Positions 6,100-9,019 of a stretch of 9,019 nt of DNA are shown in pieces (the stretch's first letter is position 1; every line of letters starts with the position of its first letter). A model generated the notes under the pieces. The model was not told where the DNA came from. It saw only the letters and a list, made by a program, of their open reading frames with translations, and ran no database searches. Source of the stretch: Terriglobales bacterium (GTDB lineage: Bacteria > Acidobacteriota > Terriglobia > Terriglobales > Gp1-AA117); assembly GCA_030150795.1 (NCBI GenBank), contig JASLFF010000523.1:1-9019 (forward strand). Reading direction: 5' to 3'. A program made the translations under genes and the position numbers.

Positions 6100-6960
6100 A
6101 TGAAGCCACAAAAGCAAAACGAGGACACGCTCGTCATCACGCTTAATTCTGAAGACGGTTTTTCAGGAATTGACAGTGATCCGAATAATCCATTGGCGCG
6201 TGCGCTCAATTCTTTGCTGAAAACTGGTAGGCCCATCAAGCGTTTATCTGCTTGCTACTTTGACCCGCAGCCGATAGAGACTGGCGTCCGCTGGTTCGGA
6301 ACTTTCGTTTACTCAGATGGGGACCGACTAGTCTACTTTCCTGGTCTTGCCGAGATGCAACCATCCCTGCAAACATCAAAAAGTGGTAGCCCAATTAGAC
6401 AGCAATCTTTTGAAGTGGACCACCTGAGCCTAGAAGCGCACAGACGCGACTGGCACTTGACAACCAAAGGCTCAACAGCGCACGTAGGAATTTATCCCAC
6501 GATAAACTTGGGCGATGGGCGCGTATTGTGGTTTGGTTTGAGCATTGCTTCCCCAGACACACTGCGGCTACTTCGCACTAGTACAAGAATAGAGGCACAG
6601 GCCCACTCAAATGATTCGCGCCGACGTGCTGAGGTTTTCATGGCATCTCGCGATGGCGTGATTTACAACACACTAATGGTCAATACAAAATATTCTCGTC
6701 CAAGTATCCCGAGCTTTGCTCATTTCACGGTCATCGCGGGTCCTACTGGGTTCACCGATTATTTTGGAGAGCATCGTGCATTTCCGCTCGACTCTCCCTA
6801 TATCTCACCCAAACTGCCAGATATGCTCCAAAATATTCCGATGCGTTCCCATCACATCAGCCTAGAACCGCACATTGATTTGCAAATTATTACATCTGTT
6901 CTCCCCGGTATTGTAACGGTGCCAGCAGCTTTTACATCTCCTGTGCCTTCTGTTGCATAG
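6100..6960 (+). CDS. Hypothetical protein, 286 residues, not recognised
   Basis: I do not recognise a family. The 286-residue product has no signal peptide, membrane segment, Cys cluster or known catalytic motif that I can see. It looks soluble, alternating beta-like stretches (GVRWFGTFVYSDGDRLVYFPG, residues 62-82 approximately; GRVLWFGLSIAS) with polar, His- and Arg-containing turns (HLSLEAHRRDWHLTT). The C-terminal 25 residues are mildly hydrophobic and proline-rich. No clear Shine-Dalgarno site precedes the ATG at 6100; AAGAAACGG about 10 nt upstream is the closest. Codons such as ATA, CTA and AGA and A/T third positions appear more often than in mqnE or purB, which suggests weak selection or foreign origin. 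It stands alone between two repeat-bearing spacers. The long open frame supports a real gene; its function is unknown. Confidence 0.65.
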   Translation: MKPQKQNEDTLVITLNSEDGFSGIDSDPNNPLARALNSLLKTGRPIKRLSACYFDPQPIETGVRWFGTFVYSDGDRLVYFPGLAEMQPSLQTSKSGSPIRQQSFEVDHLSLEAHRRDWHLTTKGSTAHVGIYPTINLGDGRVLWFGLSIASPDTLRLLRTSTRIEAQAHSNDSRRRAEVFMASRDGVIYNTLMVNTKYSRPSIPSFAHFTVIAGPTGFTDYFGEHRAFPLDSPYISPKLPDMLQNIPMRSHHISLEPHIDLQIITSVLPGIVTVPAAFTSPVPSVA

Positions 6961-7072
6961 CAAATTCCGGAAGCTACATGTCCATCCAGAATTTCACCAT
7001 ATCAAAAAACTCATTCGTTTTTAGCTTATTCAATTCGGCTCTCATACGCTCCTTCCAATTCCTCTCCGTGTC

Positions 7073-7103
7073 TTCGCGTTCATCGGCGCAAATCCGCAGT
7101 AAG
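7073..7103 (+). repeat. Degenerate intergenic repeat (GTTCATCGG type), copy 2a
   Basis: It begins TTCGCGTTCATCGGCGCAAA and continues with TCCGCAGTAAG. It shares most positions with copy 1 at 5921 and starts 41 nt before copy 2b. Confidence 0.55.
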
Positions 7104-7113
7104 TTTTTCCTGA

Positions 7114-7144
7114 TCAGTGTTTATCAGTGCAAATTCGCGGCTGA
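7114..7144 (+). repeat. Degenerate intergenic repeat (GTTCATCGG type), copy 2b
   Basis: It begins TCAGTGTTTATCAGTGCAAA and continues with TTCGCGGC, aligning without gaps to copies 1 and 2a. An open frame crosses this region (6978-7256), but it reads through the repeats and into the antisense of trxC, so I do not call a gene. Confidence 0.5.
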
Positions 7145-7163
7145 TCTGAAGATTTGCAAGCAT

Positions 7164-7178
7164 GGCAGCGCGGCTGCC
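7164..7178. terminator. GC-rich hairpin between convergent genes
   Basis: GGCAGC (7164-7169) and GCTGCC (7173-7178) form a perfect 6-bp stem with a GCG loop, 34 nt past the trxC stop on the minus strand. No T tract follows on either strand, so termination is only a possibility. Confidence 0.3.
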
Positions 7179-7194
7179 GGTTCCAGGCGCGGCA

Positions 7195-7212
7195 AGCAGC
7201 TTGATTGCTGCT
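7195..7212. terminator. Hairpin reaching into the trxC stop codon
   Basis: AGCAGC and GCTGCT form a perfect 6-bp stem around TTGATT. The stem's right end includes the last base of the trxC stop codon. It may protect or end the trxC transcript; there is no T tract. Confidence 0.25.
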
Positions 7213-7652
7213 CAAGCGGCGCTTGCGGCAGATTTCAGCCAGCTCTCCATGACTGAATGGTTCACAACACCTGCCTGCTGCATCACAAGGCGGCCTTGGT
7301 GAAAAACGGCGAAGTTTGGGATTCCGCGCACGTTATAACGGGCGGCCAAATCAGGGTGGCGTTCAGTATCTACCTTGAGAACAATTGCGTGGCCCGCCAT
7401 GTCGGCTGATGTTTTAGCGACTTCAGGCGCAGCCATGCGGCAAGGTCCGCACCAGCTTGCCCAGAAATCAACCAGCACCGGTACGCGGGCCTTCGTGACA
7501 ATTTCATTGAACAAGGCAGAATCTACTTCCACAGGTTCAGCAAGAGGAGGCAATGATGTTTTGCAGGCGCCACAGCGGCCTGTATCCGCAAGATGATCTG
7601 CCGGCACGCGGTTCTTTTGTCCACATTGTTTGCAGGTTTTAATTACTGGCAT
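7212..7652 (-). CDS. trxC: Thioredoxin 2 (zinc-binding, TrxC type)
   Basis: TrxC is a cytoplasmic thiol-disulfide reductase that keeps protein cysteines reduced and is kept reduced by thioredoxin reductase. With the chosen start the protein has 146 residues. Residues 1-30 carry the TrxC-specific zinc module with two CxxC pairs (Cys7/Cys10 in CKQC and Cys27/Cys30 in CGAC). The thioredoxin fold follows, with VDFWASWCGPC (active Cys68 and Cys71, buried Asp62) and the cis-proline Pro112 in RGIPNF. I chose the ATG at 7652 because GGAG lies five nt before it. The in-frame GTG at 7658 would add two residues but overlaps that GGAG and has no site of its own. purB lies upstream on the same strand, so co-transcription is possible. 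Zinc-type thioredoxins are often linked to oxidative stress. Confidence 0.92.
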   Translation of the reverse strand: MPVIKTCKQCGQKNRVPADHLADTGRCGACKTSLPPLAEPVEVDSALFNEIVTKARVPVLVDFWASWCGPCRMAAPEVAKTSADMAGHAIVLKVDTERHPDLAARYNVRGIPNFAVFHQGRLVMQQAGVVNHSVMESWLKSAASAA

Positions 7653-7685
7653 GAGCACTCCAACGCCATGACATCTGTTTAGATG

Positions 7686-7732
7686 CTTTTCCCTGAAACC
7701 CCGAAGCGTAGCGAGGGGGCCCTATCGGCACA
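7686..7732 (+). repeat. Palindromic intergenic repeat, copy E
   Basis: CTTTTCCCTGAAA leads into CCCCGAAGCGTAGCGAGGGG (7699-7718), then GCCCTATCGGCACA. It lies 33 nt beyond the trxC start codon and faces copy F. Confidence 0.75.
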
Positions 7733-7770
7733 ATTTACATAAGTGCATAAATAATCCGCATGGACATGGA

Positions 7771-7813
7771 TAGTTATAGAGATCTCTCGCTGCGCTCGAG
7801 ATTGCAGAAAAAA
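7771..7813 (-). repeat. Palindromic intergenic repeat, copy F
   Basis: Read on the minus strand, TTTTTTCTGCAA directly after the purB stop leads into TCTCGAGCGCAGCGAGAGA (7801-7783), then TCTCTAT. The outer TCTC pairs with GAGA, where copy B has CCCC with GGGG, so two pairs changed on both sides. The T tract precedes the hairpin, so it is not a standard terminator. Confidence 0.75.
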
Positions 7814-9019
7814 CTACTCGGTAAACACCCGCTTAAATATCTTGTCCACGTTCCTCAACTGTCTCTCAATAGAAAACGCCTGTTCAATCTGCTTGGCCGG
7901 TACCCGCGACGTGATCTCTGTATCGTTCATCACCAATTCGCGGAAGTTCAAGTCTTCTTTCCATGCGCGCATGGCGTGCTTCTGCACCAGCCGATAAGCG
8001 TCTTCACGCGCCATGCCGTGCTCTGAGAGATCCAGCAGGAGTTGCCCGCTGAATACCAGGCCGCCGGTTGACTCCAGATTCTTGAGCATGCGGTTGGGAT
8101 AAACCATCAGCGTGTCGATCAGGTGAATCGTCTTGGTCAGCAGATAGTCCACAAGAATCGTGGAATCCGGCAAGATCACTCGCTCCACTGACGAATGGGA
8201 GATGTCGCGCTCATGCCATAGGGCCACGTTTTCAAATGCCGCCTGCGCGTTGGCCCGCACTACGCGCGCCAATCCGCTGATCTGCTCGCAGGTAATCGGG
8301 TTGCGCTTGTGCGGCATGGCGGAAGAACCTTTTTGCTTCTCGCTGAAATATTCTTCGGCCTCGCGCACCTCCGTTCTTTGCAGGTGCCGGATTTCGGTGG
8401 CGATCTTGTCCAGCGTTGAAGCAATTGTTGCCAGCGTGGCCACGTAGTAAGCATGGCGGTCGCGCTGGATCACCTGCGTTGAGATCGGCGCGGCTTCCAG
8501 TCCCAGCCGCGCGCAGATTTTTTCTTCAAACTCCGGCTCCAGATGCGCAAACGTCCCCACTGCGCCGGAAAGTTTTCCCACGCGCATCTCTTCCGCGCTG
8601 CGCTGAAAGCGCTCAATGTTACGCACGGTCTCGGCGTACCAGTTGGCCAGCTTCAATCCAAACGTGGTTGGCTCGGCGTGAATGCCATGTGTACGGCCGA
8701 TTGTTGGCGTGTGCTCAAATTCATGGGCGCGCCGCGCCAGCACTTGCTTCAGTTGCTCCAGATCTTCCGAGATGATCCTGGAAGCCTCTTTGATCTGGAG
8801 CGCCTGCGCCGTGTCGACCACGTCATTCGACGTGAGGCCGTAATGCAGCCAGCGTGCTTCCGGGCCAACTTTTTCGGCCACCGCCGTGGTAAAGGCAATC
8901 ACGTCATGCCTCACCTCGGCTTCAATTTCATGAATGCGCTTCAGGTCAAAATCGCCGCGCTCGGCAATGGCTCGGGCGGCATTCTCGGGGACAATCCCCG
9001 CATCGGCCAGGGTAAGGCT
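7814..9019 (-). CDS. purB: Adenylosuccinate lyase PurB (N-terminus outside window)
   Basis: PurB is a cytoplasmic homotetrameric enzyme of the fumarase/aspartase superfamily. It releases fumarate twice in purine synthesis: from SAICAR to give AICAR, and from adenylosuccinate to give AMP. About 401 residues are visible, so only some 30 N-terminal residues are missing. The frame stays open to the window edge, reading AIAERGDFDLKRIHEIEAEV into RHDVIAF, so the GTG at 8914 is internal. Family marks are HYGLTSNDVVDTA, TIGRTHGIHAEPTTFG (catalytic His region) and the superfamily signature SSAMPHKRNPI (8294-8326), whose flexible loop carries the catalytic serine. The C-terminal PurB domain is intact and the stop is TAG at 7814-7816. 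trxC follows downstream on the same strand. No other pur gene is present. Confidence 0.95.
   Translation of the reverse strand, partial: SLTLADAGIVPENAARAIAERGDFDLKRIHEIEAEVRHDVIAFTTAVAEKVGPEARWLHYGLTSNDVVDTAQALQIKEASRIISEDLEQLKQVLARRAHEFEHTPTIGRTHGIHAEPTTFGLKLANWYAETVRNIERFQRSAEEMRVGKLSGAVGTFAHLEPEFEEKICARLGLEAAPISTQVIQRDRHAYYVATLATIASTLDKIATEIRHLQRTEVREAEEYFSEKQKGSSAMPHKRNPITCEQISGLARVVRANAQAAFENVALWHERDISHSSVERVILPDSTILVDYLLTKTIHLIDTLMVYPNRMLKNLESTGGLVFSGQLLLDLSEHGMAREDAYRLVQKHAMRAWKEDLNFRELVMNDTEITSRVPAKQIEQAFSIERQLRNVDKIFKRVFTE

Noticed and set aside
7073..7144. Possible CRISPR-like array because of the 41-nt period
   Set aside because: There are only two adjacent, clearly degenerate copies, the intervals are too short for spacers, and no cas gene is present.
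6978..7256. 92-residue open frame after the unrecognised gene
   Set aside because: It runs through two copies of the degenerate repeat and into the antisense of trxC, has low-complexity Ser/Arg content and no credible ribosome site.

Overview
The window reads as a stretch of chromosome from a moderately GC-rich Gram-negative bacterium, most likely an acidobacterium. This placement is an inference. It rests on a roughly 1000-residue TonB-dependent receptor with an N-terminal carboxypeptidase-regulatory-like domain (the Oar-like type greatly expanded in Acidobacteriota), a futalosine-pathway menaquinone gene, and short CCCGAGCG-type repeats scattered between genes. No phage, plasmid, transposase, CRISPR array, rRNA or tRNA is visible.

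Layout, left to right. Positions 1-1043 hold the end of a gas vesicle cluster on the + strand: the C-terminal part of a GvpF/GvpL-family protein, cut by the window edge, then a 135-nt spacer with two facing copies of a palindromic repeat, then gvpG. A strong hairpin at 1111-1141 separates this from the convergent receptor gene (minus strand, 4190-1164). A 506-nt gene-free divergent region (4191-4696) follows, with several hairpins and palindromes. Then comes mqnE (aminofutalosine synthase, +), a repeat-filled spacer, an unrecognised 286-residue protein (+, 6100-6960), a spacer with another degenerate repeat, trxC (zinc-type thioredoxin, minus), a spacer with a second facing pair of the palindromic repeat, and purB (adenylosuccinate lyase, minus), which runs off the right edge.

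The genes do not form one pathway. The gas vesicle genes act together. mqnE serves menaquinone synthesis, purB serves purine synthesis, trxC serves thiol redox control, and the receptor serves outer-membrane uptake. purB and trxC share a strand and could be co-transcribed through a 161-nt repeat-bearing spacer.

I found no clearly new protein system. The most interesting signal is non-coding: six copies of a hairpin-forming intergenic element in 9 kb, with base changes that compensate across the stem, two facing pairs of similar size, and a recurrent position just after stop codons. The unrecognised protein gene lies between repeat-rich spacers.
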